From positions 124,001 through 188,000 of the forward strand of contig JAHHIG010000005.1 in the NCBI GenBank assembly GCA_019358895.1: a DNA stretch of 64,000 nucleotides, in the 5' to 3' direction. Positions 1 through 11,522 of the stretch are shown one piece after another. The stretch is from Tildeniella nuda ZEHNDER 1965/U140 (GTDB taxonomy: Bacteria > Cyanobacteriota > Cyanobacteriia > Leptolyngbyales > Leptolyngbyaceae). The position numbers were made by a program, and so were the translations under genes. The first letter of the stretch is position 1. Every line of letters begins with the position of its first letter. Under the pieces are notes generated by a model. That model did not search any database and had not been told where the DNA came from. It saw nothing but the letters and a program-made list of their open reading frames with translations.

Positions 1-272
1 TTTCTGACCAAAGGCTCTCATACAATCAAACAATCTCCTCTCTATCGGTAGGGTGAAAATCACTCCGCCACAAGCTAGAGTATGGAGAACCATTCGGCTG
101 TGGCACGATGGCTTGTGGGTTAGTGGCGCTGGCTGAGACCCTTAACCGCTGAAGGTTTATTGGTCGATACAGTCTTCTTGTCTTCCTTTTTTTTCCTTAC
201 GCCTGATAGAGCCTTACGCACCCATGTGCGCCAGGTTTCAAGGCTACTTTTCTCTGGAGCATCGTCTGCTGC
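1..272. other. Region upstream of priA, no gene recognised
   Basis: No convincing open frame or RNA gene was seen. The stretch contains a pyrimidine run near 180-200. The priA start at 273 has only a distant GGAG (about 256-259), so its ribosome binding site is weak. Confidence 0.4.
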
Positions 273-2840
273 ATGTCCGTTTTAGCTGAGCCTGGAACCA
301 ATTATCAAACAACTGCACCACTAACTATCTGGGTTGAAGTGTTGGTCGATTGCCCGGGCGCACAGGGGATTTTTACCTATCGGTTGCCGCCGCCTCTGGT
401 CATTCAGCCGGGTGATATTCTCAGCGTACCGTTTGGGATGCAGCAGGTAGGGGCGATCGCCATTCGCTGTCTAGAGCAACCACCTGCTGATCTAGAGCCA
501 ACACAGATCCGTGATGTTGAAGACATCTTGCAGTCAGGCTTTTTCTCGCCAACCTACTGGCAGTTACTGAACCGCGTTGCCGACTACTACTGCACACCAC
601 TGATGCAGGTTGTACGAGTCGCACTTCCACCAGGGCTATTGTCGCGATCGCAGCGACGCGTGCGGCTAGTGAACAAAAAGGATAAAGGCGAAAGGATAAA
701 GGCTAACAACGCAACCGATTTCTCCCCTCTCTCCTCTCCCGCCCAACAGCTCCTCACGCTCCTCAACTCCAGCAAAACGGGGGACTATAGCTGGCAATAC
801 TTACAGCGTCAGTGTCAAAACGCCTACCGAGGACTGCAAGAGCTGGTTAAGCACGGCTTGGTGGAAAACTACCTGGAACCGCCAACGCCCGTCCGCCCCA
901 AGCAGAAACTAGCCGTGATGCTGGTTGCCTCACCATCACCCTCTGACCTTACGCCCAGACAACAGGAAATTTTGGCAGTCCTTCGGCGGCAAGGAGGCGA
1001 ACTTTGGCTAACCGATTTGCTTCAACTGTGCCAGACCAGTTCTACCACTCTGAAGGGGCTGGCACAAAAAGGACAGGTGGTGATCCAACCGCGGGAAGTG
1101 CTGCGGCGGGAAGGCGGACCAACTGTCACAGCCGATTTACCAAAGTCATTGACTCCAGATCAAACGGCAGCATTGGAGCAGTTCCAGGCACTGTCTGGCT
1201 TTGCTCAGGTCTTACTCCACGGTGTGACTGGATCGGGCAAAACAGAGGTGTATTTGCAGGCGATCGCGCCCATCCTGCAACAAGGGCGATCGGCGCTGGT
1301 GCTGGTGCCAGAAATTGGACTCACGCCTCAGTTGACCGATCGCTTCCGTGCCCGCTTCGGTAATCGAGTTTGCGTTTACCACAGCGCCCTGTCTGACGGT
1401 GAACGGTATGACACCTGGCGACAAATGCTCAACGGTGAGGCTCAGATTGTCATTGGCACGCGATCGGCTGCTTTTGCACCCCTGCCCCGTTTGGGACTGA
1501 TTGTGCTCGACGAAGAGCATGATTCCAGCTTTAAGCAAGATCAGCCTGCCCCTTGCTACCACGCCCGCACCGTTGCTCAATGGCGGGCAGAACTGGAACA
1601 CTGCCCTTTAATGTTGGGGTCAGCAACGCCCTCGTTAGAAAGTTGGGTGCAAAGTAGGAGTCAGGAGTCAGCGGTCAGGAGTCAGCGGTCAGCAGTCAGC
1701 GGTCAGGATCAAATCAAACGTCAAACGTCAAAACTTCCCTCACCCCCTCACCTTTTCCTCTCCCTCCCCAAGCGCGTTTACGATCGCCCGCTACCGTCGA
1801 TCGAAGTTGTAGATATGCGTCAGGAGCTGCATCAAGGGAATCATTCGGTGTTTAGTCGATCGCTGCGATCAGCGCTGATTGCGATGAAGGAACGGCAGCA
1901 GCAGGGCATTCTGTTCATTCATCGCCGTGGGCACAGCACCTTTGTTTCGTGCCGAAGCTGCGGCTATGTCGTCACCTGCCCTAACTGTGACGTGTCACTG
2001 GCATATCACCACAGCCATACAGAGGCAACGCCCTTGTTGCGTTGCCACTACTGCAACTACAGCCGACTCTTGCCAAACGACTGTCCAACCTGTCAGTCTA
2101 CGTATTTCAAACATTTTGGTAGTGGTACTCAGCGCATCGCACAGGCGTTGGCGCAACAGTTTCCTGACCTGCGATCGATCCGCTTTGACAGTGATACAAC
2201 CCGTACCAAAGGGTCGCATCGGGCACTGCTCAGTCAGTTTGCGGCTGGTGAGGCAGACATTCTGGTGGGTACGCAGATGCTGGCAAAAGGCATTGATTTG
2301 CCGCAGGTGACGCTGGTAGGCATCCTGTCTGCCGATGGGTTGCTGCATATGGCTGACTATCGTGCCAGTGAGCGTGCGTTTCAAACCCTGACGCAGGTAG
2401 CAGGACGGTGTGGACGAGGCGATGATCCAGGTCGGGTGATTCTGCAAACCTATTCACCGGAGTCTCCGGTCATTCAGGCGGTGCATCAGCACGCCTATGA
2501 GCGGTTTGTCGAGGACGAATTACAGCATCGATCGCAGCTCCACTATCCACCCTACAGCCGCCTGGTGCTATTGCGCTTTGGTAGCAGTAGCCCAGTTACA
2601 GTGCAGCAGGCAGCCGAACGGGTCGCACTTGCACTCGCTGATCTGGAAGCGCAAGGCGTTGAGCGTCTGGGTCCCGCTCCCGCGACGATTTTGCGCGTTG
2701 CCCGTCGCTACCATTGGCAGATTCTGCTTAAACTGCCGCTCCACCAGCCAGTGACGCTGCCCGATGTCGCTGCGCTTCGAGCACTCTGCGCCAGCAGCGT
2801 CAGCCTAACCATTGACATCGATCCGCTGCACTTGCTCTGA
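273..2840 (+). CDS. priA: Primosomal protein N' (replication restart helicase PriA)
   Basis: PriA is a superfamily 2 DNA helicase that recognises stalled or repaired forks and reloads the replisome. The 855-residue product has an N-terminal DNA-binding region, Walker A (GVTGSGKT, near residues 316-323), a DEEH Walker B box near 412, and the cysteine-rich zinc-binding region at about 560-608 (CRSCG, CPNC, CHYC, CPTC pairs). The QVAGRCGRG helicase motif follows. The oddity is a low-complexity segment at about residues 461-492, between the helicase motifs and the zinc region, encoded by the same short repeats seen between genes in this window. A second low-complexity patch (about 130-150, rich in K and S) may also be an insert. 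The reading frame stays open throughout, so the gene is probably functional. Confidence 0.96.
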   Translation: MSVLAEPGTNYQTTAPLTIWVEVLVDCPGAQGIFTYRLPPPLVIQPGDILSVPFGMQQVGAIAIRCLEQPPADLEPTQIRDVEDILQSGFFSPTYWQLLNRVADYYCTPLMQVVRVALPPGLLSRSQRRVRLVNKKDKGERIKANNATDFSPLSSPAQQLLTLLNSSKTGDYSWQYLQRQCQNAYRGLQELVKHGLVENYLEPPTPVRPKQKLAVMLVASPSPSDLTPRQQEILAVLRRQGGELWLTDLLQLCQTSSTTLKGLAQKGQVVIQPREVLRREGGPTVTADLPKSLTPDQTAALEQFQALSGFAQVLLHGVTGSGKTEVYLQAIAPILQQGRSALVLVPEIGLTPQLTDRFRARFGNRVCVYHSALSDGERYDTWRQMLNGEAQIVIGTRSAAFAPLPRLGLIVLDEEHDSSFKQDQPAPCYHARTVAQWRAELEHCPLMLGSATPSLESWVQSRSQESAVRSQRSAVSGQDQIKRQTSKLPSPPHLFLSLPKRVYDRPLPSIEVVDMRQELHQGNHSVFSRSLRSALIAMKERQQQGILFIHRRGHSTFVSCRSCGYVVTCPNCDVSLAYHHSHTEATPLLRCHYCNYSRLLPNDCPTCQSTYFKHFGSGTQRIAQALAQQFPDLRSIRFDSDTTRTKGSHRALLSQFAAGEADILVGTQMLAKGIDLPQVTLVGILSADGLLHMADYRASERAFQTLTQVAGRCGRGDDPGRVILQTYSPESPVIQAVHQHAYERFVEDELQHRSQLHYPPYSRLVLLRFGSSSPVTVQQAAERVALALADLEAQGVERLGPAPATILRVARRYHWQILLKLPLHQPVTLPDVAALRALCASSVSLTIDIDPLHLL
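1653..1748 (+). repeat. Short tandem repeat insert inside priA
   Basis: Degenerate copies of a GTCAGCGG-like unit, followed by a pyrimidine-rich tail, interrupt priA in frame and add about 32 residues rich in Ser, Gln and Arg. The same motif occurs intergenically near 26440-26485 and 33625-33655. It follows LESWV and precedes LFLSLPKRV, which in PriA proteins generally lie close together. Confidence 0.8.
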
Positions 2841-2870
2841 TTAAGAGCAGGAGTGTAGCCTCGAACCCAA

Positions 2871-3146
2871 TCAGCCACCCGCGATCGCCGGAATAATGCT
2901 AACCTCATCACCATCTTTCAGGGGTGTATTGGCACCGTCTAAAAAGCGAATATCTTCGCTGTTCACGTAAAAGTTAACGAAACGACGCAATTCGCCCTTG
3001 TCATCGCATAGACGCGCTTTAATTCCCGGACAGTTTGTTTCCAGTGATTCCAACAAACCAGAAACCGTATCGGCGGTGCATTCAACCGTTGCCTGATTAT
3101 TGGTGAGCTTCTGTAGCGGAGTTGGAATGAGAACTTTGATAGACAT
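2871..3146 (-). CDS. ThiS/MoaD-family sulfur-carrier protein
   Basis: This is a 91-residue ubiquitin-fold protein ending in Gly-Gly (AIAGG), the C-terminus that MoaD, ThiS and CysO-type carriers use for adenylation and thiocarboxylation. The start is placed at the ATG beginning MSIKVLIP (3146), not the upstream codon at 3191, because the family fold begins there. It lies 67 bp downstream of threonine synthase on the same strand, and the two are probably co-transcribed. MoaD-like genes beside thrC are common in cyanobacteria. A role as sulfur donor in cysteine or homocysteine synthesis is possible but inferred. A molybdopterin role is less likely, since no moa genes are nearby. Confidence 0.85.
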   Translation of the reverse strand: MSIKVLIPTPLQKLTNNQATVECTADTVSGLLESLETNCPGIKARLCDDKGELRRFVNFYVNSEDIRFLDGANTPLKDGDEVSIIPAIAGG

Positions 3147-3213
3147 GGTGAGAGAGTTTTGAGTTCTATGATTTAGCAAGCGACTTAACAACTAACAGCC
3201 AACAACTAACAAC

Positions 3214-4515
3214 TTATACAAGCGCTTGCTGCCATTCCAGACGTTCCAGTGTGTGTGAGCGTTCGAGTGCCCGCTCAAAGCTGTCTAGCTTGGGTTCGAT
3301 CGTGAACGGTTCGCCAATATAACCCTGAATGGCTTCTTGAGTTTTCAACCCGTTGCCTGTGATGTAGACAACGGTGGTTTCATCAGGGTCAATTTTGCCC
3401 GCTTCCACGAGCTTTTGCAGCACCGCTACCGTTGTGCCGCCAGCGGTTTCGGTAAAGATACCTTCAGTTTCTGCCAGGAGCTTAATGCCTGCAATGATTT
3501 CGGCATCGTTAACCGATTCAATGTTGCCGTTGGTTTTACGGGCAATGTCGATCGCGTATACACCATCCGCCGGATTGCCGATCGCCAGCGACTTGGCGAT
3601 CGTGCTGGGCTTCACAGGTGTGACAAAATCGCGTCCCTCCCGGTATGCCTGAGCAATGGGTGAACAACCATCAGCCTGTGCTCCGCTGAAGCGAACGTGC
3701 TTATCGGCAACTAGACCCACATCAACGAATTCTCGGAAGCCCTTGTAAATCTTGGTGAACAGCGAACCGGATGCCAGCGGTGCCACAATGTGGTCAGGCA
3801 ACTGCCAGCCCAATTGCTCTGCAACTTCAAAGCCCAATGTTTTGGAGCCTTCCGAATAGTAAGGACGCAGGTTGATATTCACAAAGCCCCAGCCGTGCGT
3901 GTTGGCAACTTCGGAACAAAGGCGATTCACCTGATCGTAGTTGCCCTGTACCGCCATGACAGTAGGACTGTAGATCAATGTGCCCATGATTTTAGCGGCT
4001 TCCAAATCGGCAGGAATGAACACGCAGCAGTCTAAACCTGCATGAGCCGCGATCGCTGCTGTCGAGTTTGCCAGGTTGCCCGTGCTGGCGCAAGAGACTG
4101 TTGAGAAGCCTAGTTCTTTTGCCCGCGTTAGCGCCACTGATACCACCCGATCTTTGAAGCTAAGGGTCGGCATATTAACGGCATCATTCTTGATATAGAG
4201 CTTACTCAGACCGAGACGGCGCGCCAAGCGATTTGCCCGAACGAGCGGTGTCATTCCTGTACCAACATCGATCGGCTGATTCGTTTCAACAGGCAAAAAA
4301 GGACGATAGCGCCAGATGGAATGCGGTCCTGCCTGAATGCTCTCACGGGTCACCGATCGTCGGAGCGCGTCGTAGTCATAAGCCACTTCTAGAGGACCGA
4401 AGCAAAACTCACAAACGTGCATTGCCTTAAGTTCGTACTCTTCACCACACTCTTTACATTTGAGGGCACGAAAGGTCGCAGCAGACTTAGTTTGTGGTCG
4501 AGTTGCCTGAGTCAT
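3214..4515 (-). CDS. thrC: Threonine synthase
   Basis: This PLP enzyme converts O-phosphohomoserine to threonine, the last step of threonine synthesis. The 433-residue product starts with a zinc-ribbon-like four-cysteine module (Cys20, 23, 35, 38), typical of the ThrC class found in cyanobacteria. The PLP lysine lies in LSFKDR (about Lys121), and a glycine-rich cofactor loop is near APLASGSLF. The C-terminal tail (TIEPKLDSFERALE) is also typical. The sulfur-carrier gene follows on the same strand. No frameshift or unusual insertion was seen. Confidence 0.95.
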   Translation of the reverse strand: MTQATRPQTKSAATFRALKCKECGEEYELKAMHVCEFCFGPLEVAYDYDALRRSVTRESIQAGPHSIWRYRPFLPVETNQPIDVGTGMTPLVRANRLARRLGLSKLYIKNDAVNMPTLSFKDRVVSVALTRAKELGFSTVSCASTGNLANSTAAIAAHAGLDCCVFIPADLEAAKIMGTLIYSPTVMAVQGNYDQVNRLCSEVANTHGWGFVNINLRPYYSEGSKTLGFEVAEQLGWQLPDHIVAPLASGSLFTKIYKGFREFVDVGLVADKHVRFSGAQADGCSPIAQAYREGRDFVTPVKPSTIAKSLAIGNPADGVYAIDIARKTNGNIESVNDAEIIAGIKLLAETEGIFTETAGGTTVAVLQKLVEAGKIDPDETTVVYITGNGLKTQEAIQGYIGEPFTIEPKLDSFERALERSHTLERLEWQQALV

Positions 4516-5057
4516 GGGTCAAAATCTCTTTGTAAACGCAGAGGACAGTGTGAAAACGAAAGACAGTATTAAGTACCAAACTCGAATGATGGTAACACGG
4601 GCTAAAAACCACGTCAAACATACCCGATAATTTTAGTCGGATATACGAAAAGCCTTTTAGGATCAGGGACTTGGCGTTTTACACTGCCTATTAGTTTAGT
4701 TAGACTACAAGTCGGACTTGCAAAGTCGCTTTGACTACAGATTGTCTGTTCGCGGTTGTGAGCCTGGAAAGCATTGGTGCTTCCTGCTACAAATCCTTCT
4801 CCAGCCAGTGTGCTGTCATCTAAATTGAGAAAAGCTGAAAGCAAGACACGGCTTTTGATAGAGCGATCGATGTGGAGATCACCCCAAGAGGGGTATGGGT
4901 TTTTTGTCAAATGGTTGTTATATTCTGTAATACAAGGCGAATAGAGATTTCTCTTTTTAGGGAACTATGAAAGAAATCAACGTTCGCAAGTAGCCTTTGA
5001 CTTGAGCGATCGGGTTAAAGGTTTGTCAGAATACACTCTCTCAATCTGGAGTCCAAT
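4516..5057. other. Intergenic region between divergent thrC and nblA
   Basis: This holds the promoters of two divergent genes. A minus-strand open frame of 98 codons (4614-4910) has no recognisable domain and looks accidental. No clear NtcA box (GTA-N8-TAC) was found, although nblA is often controlled by nutrient status. Nothing else is recognised. Confidence 0.4.
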
Positions 5058-5255
5058 ATGAGCCAACCTGTTGAGCTGTCTTTAGAGCAGCAATTCAGTA
5101 TCCGTTCCTTTGAGTCCCAAGTGCAGCACATGAGCCGCGAACAGGCTCAAGACTTCCTCATCAAGCTCTATGAGCAAATGGTAATGCGTGAGAATATGTA
5201 CAAGCATTTTCTGAAGCACCAATGGGGATTGGAGTCGGGTCCTCAGTTTCAGTAG
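5058..5255 (+). CDS. nblA: Phycobilisome degradation protein NblA
   Basis: NblA is a small adaptor that triggers proteolysis of phycobilisomes during nitrogen or sulfur starvation, binding phycobiliproteins and a Clp chaperone partner. The 65-residue product has the expected length and the helix-loop-helix pattern, with the conserved LSLEQQFSIRSFE start and QAQDFLIKLYEQMVMRENMY core. A GGAG at 5048-5051 sits well placed before the ATG. It is a single-gene unit, divergent from thrC and convergent with the downstream glycosyltransferase. Confidence 0.95.
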   Translation: MSQPVELSLEQQFSIRSFESQVQHMSREQAQDFLIKLYEQMVMRENMYKHFLKHQWGLESGPQFQ

Positions 5256-5566
5256 TTCTTCTGCGCTGTAGACGACCTCTGTCTCTTGCTTTCTTTCAAG
5301 CAGAATGGAAGAGGGCTGGTGATGCTGGGGCGTCAAGTGCGGCTCGTTATCTTTAGTTTTTTGGCATGACCGCATATTGATACGTCTATTCTTATTGACT
5401 GCTCTTGCTTAACCTTAATGACTAGCGATATCGCTACATCTGGTCTGAATGGATGCTATTTAGAGATGGCGATCGGAAACCGCTTCTACATCTGCAGGTT
5501 AGACTTATCGGTCAATCCCTTCCATCGCTGAGCTGGCTGGTTTGTTTCGCGTTAAGCTACGATCGA
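5256..5566. other. Intergenic region after nblA
   Basis: This separates convergent nblA and the glycosyltransferase. A short TGCTT/AAGCA stem around 5288-5304 is the only structure seen, and it is too weak to call a terminator. No gene is recognised. Confidence 0.35.
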
Positions 5567-7483
<1,917 letters not shown>

Positions 7484-7500
7484 CTCCGATCCCTTTCCTT

Positions 7501-9210
7501 CTATGTCTGGCTCTCGCTCAAACGGTTGTTTTGTGCGGCTATTTTGTTGTCTGCTATCCCCTGCTGGCGCGTCAGCAAAACCCATTTTTCGACAGCACCC
7601 AATGGCTGCATGGCGGGCAGGGAAAGTTGTGCCAGAGTTGCCTGTTCGACTAGCAAATACGGATGGGGGGCTTTTTGCCAGTAGTCTTGCAACGCTGGGG
7701 GAAGCTGGCTGGCGTTGGCAGCACTTTGTATAATGCGTCGATCGCTGTAGAAGTTGAGCGACGGGCGACTATACGGGTAGAGTGTCCAAACCGTCGCATC
7801 GGAGGGCGTATGCTGGCGAACAAGCGCCGCAACAGGCTTCACTGGATACGACTCCCCTAGTTCCCAAAGCCAGTAGGGCGAGGCGACGAACAGCAGCAGT
7901 GAGACATACATGCCCCAAAGCAATACCAGCACAAACTGCGAGTCTCGTCGCCACAGCAGCACAGTCGCGGTTGTTAGCGTGAGTGAAACGGCTCCTAGAA
8001 TGATGGGTAAGCCAGGTTGAGGCTGCAACCCCATCGGGCTGAAATAAACGCTGCTGACCCAACCTGCGATCGCAATGAAGCTGAGGATGACAGTCCAGGC
8101 AATCGAATAACGATGACGCTCTGGTTGATGTAGTCCAAAGAGATCCGATGGCTGCCAGACTTCAGTAAGGTACGCGCCGACCGCGATCGCAAACGCTGGG
8201 TAAACCGGTAAAACATACCAGGGCAATTTTGTACTCATGAGCGAAATGACTAGCAGGTAGCCCGCTATCCACACCAGTACTAGCTTTGCCCAACTCAAGT
8301 TACGGTTTTCCCATGCCAGTCGGCAGCTTTGCGGGAAGAACAGCAGCCAGGGTGCGCTATATTTCAGCACTTCAAGGAGATAGTACCAGGGTTCGCCCCG
8401 ATGTCCCTCGACTGGAACGACCACTCGATCGAGCGATTGGCTGAGTAGATTCATGTTGAAAAACTGTTGACCGTAGTACTGCCACTGCGCCCCGTACCAG
8501 GCAACTACAGGCGCACTGCCCAGCAACACACCACTCCAAACATAGCTAGAAGTCAACAAACGAGGGGTATCCCACAGGCAAAACGCGATCGCGATCGCGC
8601 CCAGCAGCAGCGCAACGATGCCTTTCGTCAAGCACAGTAGTCCAAACGCGATGCCCATACCGAAGCCCCAGCGTAAATCTCGCCGCGATCGCAGCAGGCA
8701 GAAGATGAGCAACAGGAAGAAGCACACTACGGCTCCATCTAGCATTGCCAAGCGTCCATGCCTGACAACAGGCAGCAACGTCAAATAAACCAACGCAGCA
8801 AAAATCGCAGGCTTGCGACGCGAAAATAATTCCCGCCCAATCCCGTACAGCAACGGTACCGAGAGCGCGGCGAGCGTCGCTCCAGGCAACCGTGCCATCC
8901 ATTCATTCACACCACCCAGCCGAAATGCCAGCGCGATCAGCCAGTGCATCAGCGGTGGTTTATTCAAATACGGCTCACCCGCGATCGTTGGATGCAACCA
9001 GACCCACGAACCGGGTGGCGATCGCCAGATATCCCGTGCCACCTGCGCCACGGTTCCTTCATCCCAGTCTCGTAGCGCCACGTTGCCCAGGTTGACACCA
9101 AATAGTACGCCTGCTGCGAGTAGTAGCCCCAATAACCAGAGGCGATCGATCCATGATTCGGTGATCGATGAGCGACTTAAGTTGTCCCAGGGCAAAGGCT
9201 TGCGAAGCAT
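7501..9210 (-). CDS. GT39-type membrane glycosyltransferase (ArnT/PMT-like), proximal copy
   Basis: This paralogue of the next gene downstream is about 569 residues from the chosen start (9210, MLRKPLPW), which avoids overlap with the mgtC-like gene. It has the acidic loop RDWDEGTVAQVAR after the first helix, then EPYLNKPPLMHWL, both typical of PMT/ArnT enzymes, and around ten membrane helices. It probably transfers a lipid-linked sugar on the periplasmic side, and the acceptor is unknown. Unlike its neighbour it carries no repeat insert, so the pair is a useful internal comparison. It overlaps or closely abuts neighbours on both sides, suggesting one transcript. Confidence 0.87.
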   Translation of the reverse strand: MLRKPLPWDNLSRSSITESWIDRLWLLGLLLAAGVLFGVNLGNVALRDWDEGTVAQVARDIWRSPPGSWVWLHPTIAGEPYLNKPPLMHWLIALAFRLGGVNEWMARLPGATLAALSVPLLYGIGRELFSRRKPAIFAALVYLTLLPVVRHGRLAMLDGAVVCFFLLLIFCLLRSRRDLRWGFGMGIAFGLLCLTKGIVALLLGAIAIAFCLWDTPRLLTSSYVWSGVLLGSAPVVAWYGAQWQYYGQQFFNMNLLSQSLDRVVVPVEGHRGEPWYYLLEVLKYSAPWLLFFPQSCRLAWENRNLSWAKLVLVWIAGYLLVISLMSTKLPWYVLPVYPAFAIAVGAYLTEVWQPSDLFGLHQPERHRYSIAWTVILSFIAIAGWVSSVYFSPMGLQPQPGLPIILGAVSLTLTTATVLLWRRDSQFVLVLLWGMYVSLLLFVASPYWLWELGESYPVKPVAALVRQHTPSDATVWTLYPYSRPSLNFYSDRRIIQSAANASQLPPALQDYWQKAPHPYLLVEQATLAQLSLPAMQPLGAVEKWVLLTRQQGIADNKIAAQNNRLSESQT

Positions 9211-9241
9211 AGGTTTTAGCTTTAGAAAGCAGCGCTGATGC

Positions 9242-9730
9242 CTACCTCTCTTCATTACGATCGACAGGCACAAATTTTTCGAGCCATTTTGCCCCAATCA
9301 AAATGAGCAGGGTTAGCAGCGTACCAATCAGGCTAACTTGCCACAAACCAACGCTTGCGATCATTCCTAATGCCGCCGATACCCAGATTGCGGCTGCGGA
9401 TGTCAAGCCCTTAATCTCTGGTTTACCTGACCTTGTGCGCGATTGATGCACAATCTCACCCGCACCCAAAAAGCCGACTCCCGTTGCAACCCCTTGAATC
9501 GATCGGCTGATGGCATCTGCGTGAGCCGTTGCGTCGATCGCAGTGGGAATCACCACAAACAGAGCGGCTCCTAAACTCACCAGCATGTGCGTTCTTAGTC
9601 CTCCCGCTTTGCCTGACATTTGTCGATTCAGACCGATCGCGCCACCGATGAGCGATGCCAACAGCAAGCGCCAGGTAAGCCCCCACCAGTTGCCAGCATC
9701 AACCCAAAGGGATACTACAGGTACAGTCAA
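9242..9730 (-). CDS. MgtC/SapB-family membrane protein
   Basis: The product has about 162 residues and four to five membrane helices. The MgtC signature is present as LLLASLIGGAIGLNRQ, GLRTHMLVSLGAAL, GVATGVGFLGAGEI and LTSAAAIWVSAALGMIA. Family members affect growth in low magnesium, acid or inside hosts and can modulate the F-ATPase. The role in this organism is not known. No ATG is available at the right place. A TTG at 9730 preceded by AAGGTGG six bases upstream supports a TTG start. It heads a likely run with the two glycosyltransferases (31 bp spacing). Confidence 0.88.
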   Translation of the reverse strand: MTVPVVSLWVDAGNWWGLTWRLLLASLIGGAIGLNRQMSGKAGGLRTHMLVSLGAALFVVIPTAIDATAHADAISRSIQGVATGVGFLGAGEIVHQSRTRSGKPEIKGLTSAAAIWVSAALGMIASVGLWQVSLIGTLLTLLILIGAKWLEKFVPVDRNEER

Positions 9731-9845
9731 TCAGCCACCTTCATGCAGAAAAACTTAGAAAGCCCATTATAGAGTGCAATAGGCGTGGGATGAGCAGTGA
9801 AGTTTTGAGTGCAACGCTATGTTCCACTCCTGATTCTCTATGTCC

Positions 9846-11522
9846 TCAATACGCGATCGGCAGGGGTTGCGTCGTTGGATTGATCTCTGGCTGCGGCGTA
9901 ACAGAGATGCTTGAGCTGGGTGTCGATCGGCTGACTGTTGGATCAGCGATCGATGCGATGGGTGACGGTGAAACGTTCTGAGTCGGTACAGCGGTTACCT
10001 GGCGATCGCCTTTTGGTGGCTGAAAGGCTGCGGTTTGCAGCGCTTTGGTCGGCAGCGCGTTGCTGGGCAATGTTTGTAGCTGTCGCGTCGTGCTGAGCGA
10101 GAGCTTACCGCCGCGTAGAGCTGTTTCGATCGCATCCAGCGCGATCGGCTGACGGGCGTTTCCTGGCACATCTACTACCACCACATAGCCAGCAAAATTT
10201 TTGCCGCCGAGTGTTTGCAGGGCGTTCAAGAGCTTGGGCATATCCGCCTGAAGTAGCTGACCTTGTTCGTTGTACAGCTCCACAGCCGATAGACAGCCAA
10301 TGGTGGGATTCCAGTTATAAGTGTCAGGGTTTTTGTCTTTGCCACTAAAGAAGTCTGGAGATTCGCCCGTACCATGAATGCGGAAGAGCGATCGCCCAAT
10401 TTTGCCAGCCCAGAAACTTTCCTGAATCGCCCAGTTGTTTCGCCAAGATGGGGGTAACAAGCGCTGGTAATTTGCCAGACTGCCCTTAAACGGTCCTGGC
10501 TTTCCGGGTACAAATTGCTTGGCACCTGATTCAAACGGCACAAACAGGTTGACCAGTGCAAACTGACCGTACGCTCTAAAAAACTCATCATCCGGCTGAG
10601 GCACCACGCCTTCCATACGGTAAATGCCCTGAGGCGTTTCGCCACGAATAAAGTTCCAGCTCAAGTCGTGAATCGATCGCAGCAGCAGCGGTACTGACCA
10701 AAGCTGTCCATCCGGTTGGCGAACAAAAGCACCATTGCCATCTTTTAGCACTGTTTGGCACAACACCGATCGATCGCGCTGACAGAGTACATACAACTGT
10801 AGTTGCTTGGGGGCGATCGTCCAATTGAGCAAGTCTCCCAGCGGTGGCACAGTGCTGGGAGAGATCAACTCCGCCATTTCGCGCAGGGTTGTTTGCAAGG
10901 AGACATTCGCAGACCAGTTGGGAAACCGTGCTTTCACCCGTCCCACAAGCGGTTGAATTTCCTCTGGTGACAAACCGCCTCTTGCCAAGCTCGAAAGAGA
11001 CATCGCTACCCATTCAGGATCAGGACTGCGATCGATGGTTTGCCGAAACTGTTCGCCCAGGCTGGCATAACGACTGGGATCGCTTAAATAAAGCTGCGTG
11101 CCGACCCGCGCTGCCATATCGATCGTGCGCTTTTGCGCATTCGATAGTCGGGGGCGTACAGCCATTGCCAGTATTTGCTCGATCGTACTGGCAACAAACG
11201 CGTCTTGAGGCTGCACGACTGCGGTTGTCCAGAGCAAGTTGCGCCAGTATTTCTCGTTCTTGTTGATGACCGGATAACGATCAAGCGCAAAATTTTCAGG
11301 ACGAATCTGACGGTTCTGTTCCTGCCGTTGCTCACCCCTAGATGCCGCTTTTGCTTGACTTTTTCCACGATCGCCGCCAGCCAGCACTTGGGGCACATCC
11401 GCGTTTGACCTCAAACCGGGTTTGAACGCCAGACCACCAATCAGGAGCAATAGACCCATGCCTCCAGCCATGCCGTATTGCCGAAACAAACCATGCTTAA
11501 ACTGAAGTAAAAAACGTTTCAT
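9846..11522 (-). CDS. Exported protein with L,D-transpeptidase (YkuD)-like domain
   Basis: The 558-residue product has an N-terminal signal anchor (GMGLLLLIGGLAF, residues about 19-32) followed by a charged, probably periplasmic part. The second half has a YkuD-like pattern: GIYRMEG, then IHGTGESP, and after about 20 residues the NWNPTIGCLSAVELY segment. Its His and Cys match the catalytic His and Cys of L,D-transpeptidases that cross-link or anchor to peptidoglycan. The C-terminal 100 residues are Pro/Ser/Thr-rich and disordered. The assignment rests on the motif spacing, and the first half is not recognised. It is monocistronic. Confidence 0.65.
   Translation of the reverse strand: MKRFLLQFKHGLFRQYGMAGGMGLLLLIGGLAFKPGLRSNADVPQVLAGGDRGKSQAKAASRGEQRQEQNRQIRPENFALDRYPVINKNEKYWRNLLWTTAVVQPQDAFVASTIEQILAMAVRPRLSNAQKRTIDMAARVGTQLYLSDPSRYASLGEQFRQTIDRSPDPEWVAMSLSSLARGGLSPEEIQPLVGRVKARFPNWSANVSLQTTLREMAELISPSTVPPLGDLLNWTIAPKQLQLYVLCQRDRSVLCQTVLKDGNGAFVRQPDGQLWSVPLLLRSIHDLSWNFIRGETPQGIYRMEGVVPQPDDEFFRAYGQFALVNLFVPFESGAKQFVPGKPGPFKGSLANYQRLLPPSWRNNWAIQESFWAGKIGRSLFRIHGTGESPDFFSGKDKNPDTYNWNPTIGCLSAVELYNEQGQLLQADMPKLLNALQTLGGKNFAGYVVVVDVPGNARQPIALDAIETALRGGKLSLSTTRQLQTLPSNALPTKALQTAAFQPPKGDRQVTAVPTQNVSPSPIASIADPTVSRSTPSSSISVTPQPEINPTTQPLPIAY

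Noticed and set aside
110-165. CTGAGACCC-like stretch resembling a TPP riboswitch core
   Set aside because: Only a short CTGAGA-like match exists. The paired P-stems and the second conserved half are missing, and the downstream gene is priA, not a thiamine gene.
4614-4910. 98-codon minus-strand frame between thrC and nblA
   Set aside because: No recognisable domain, no ribosome site, and it overlaps the expected promoter zone.
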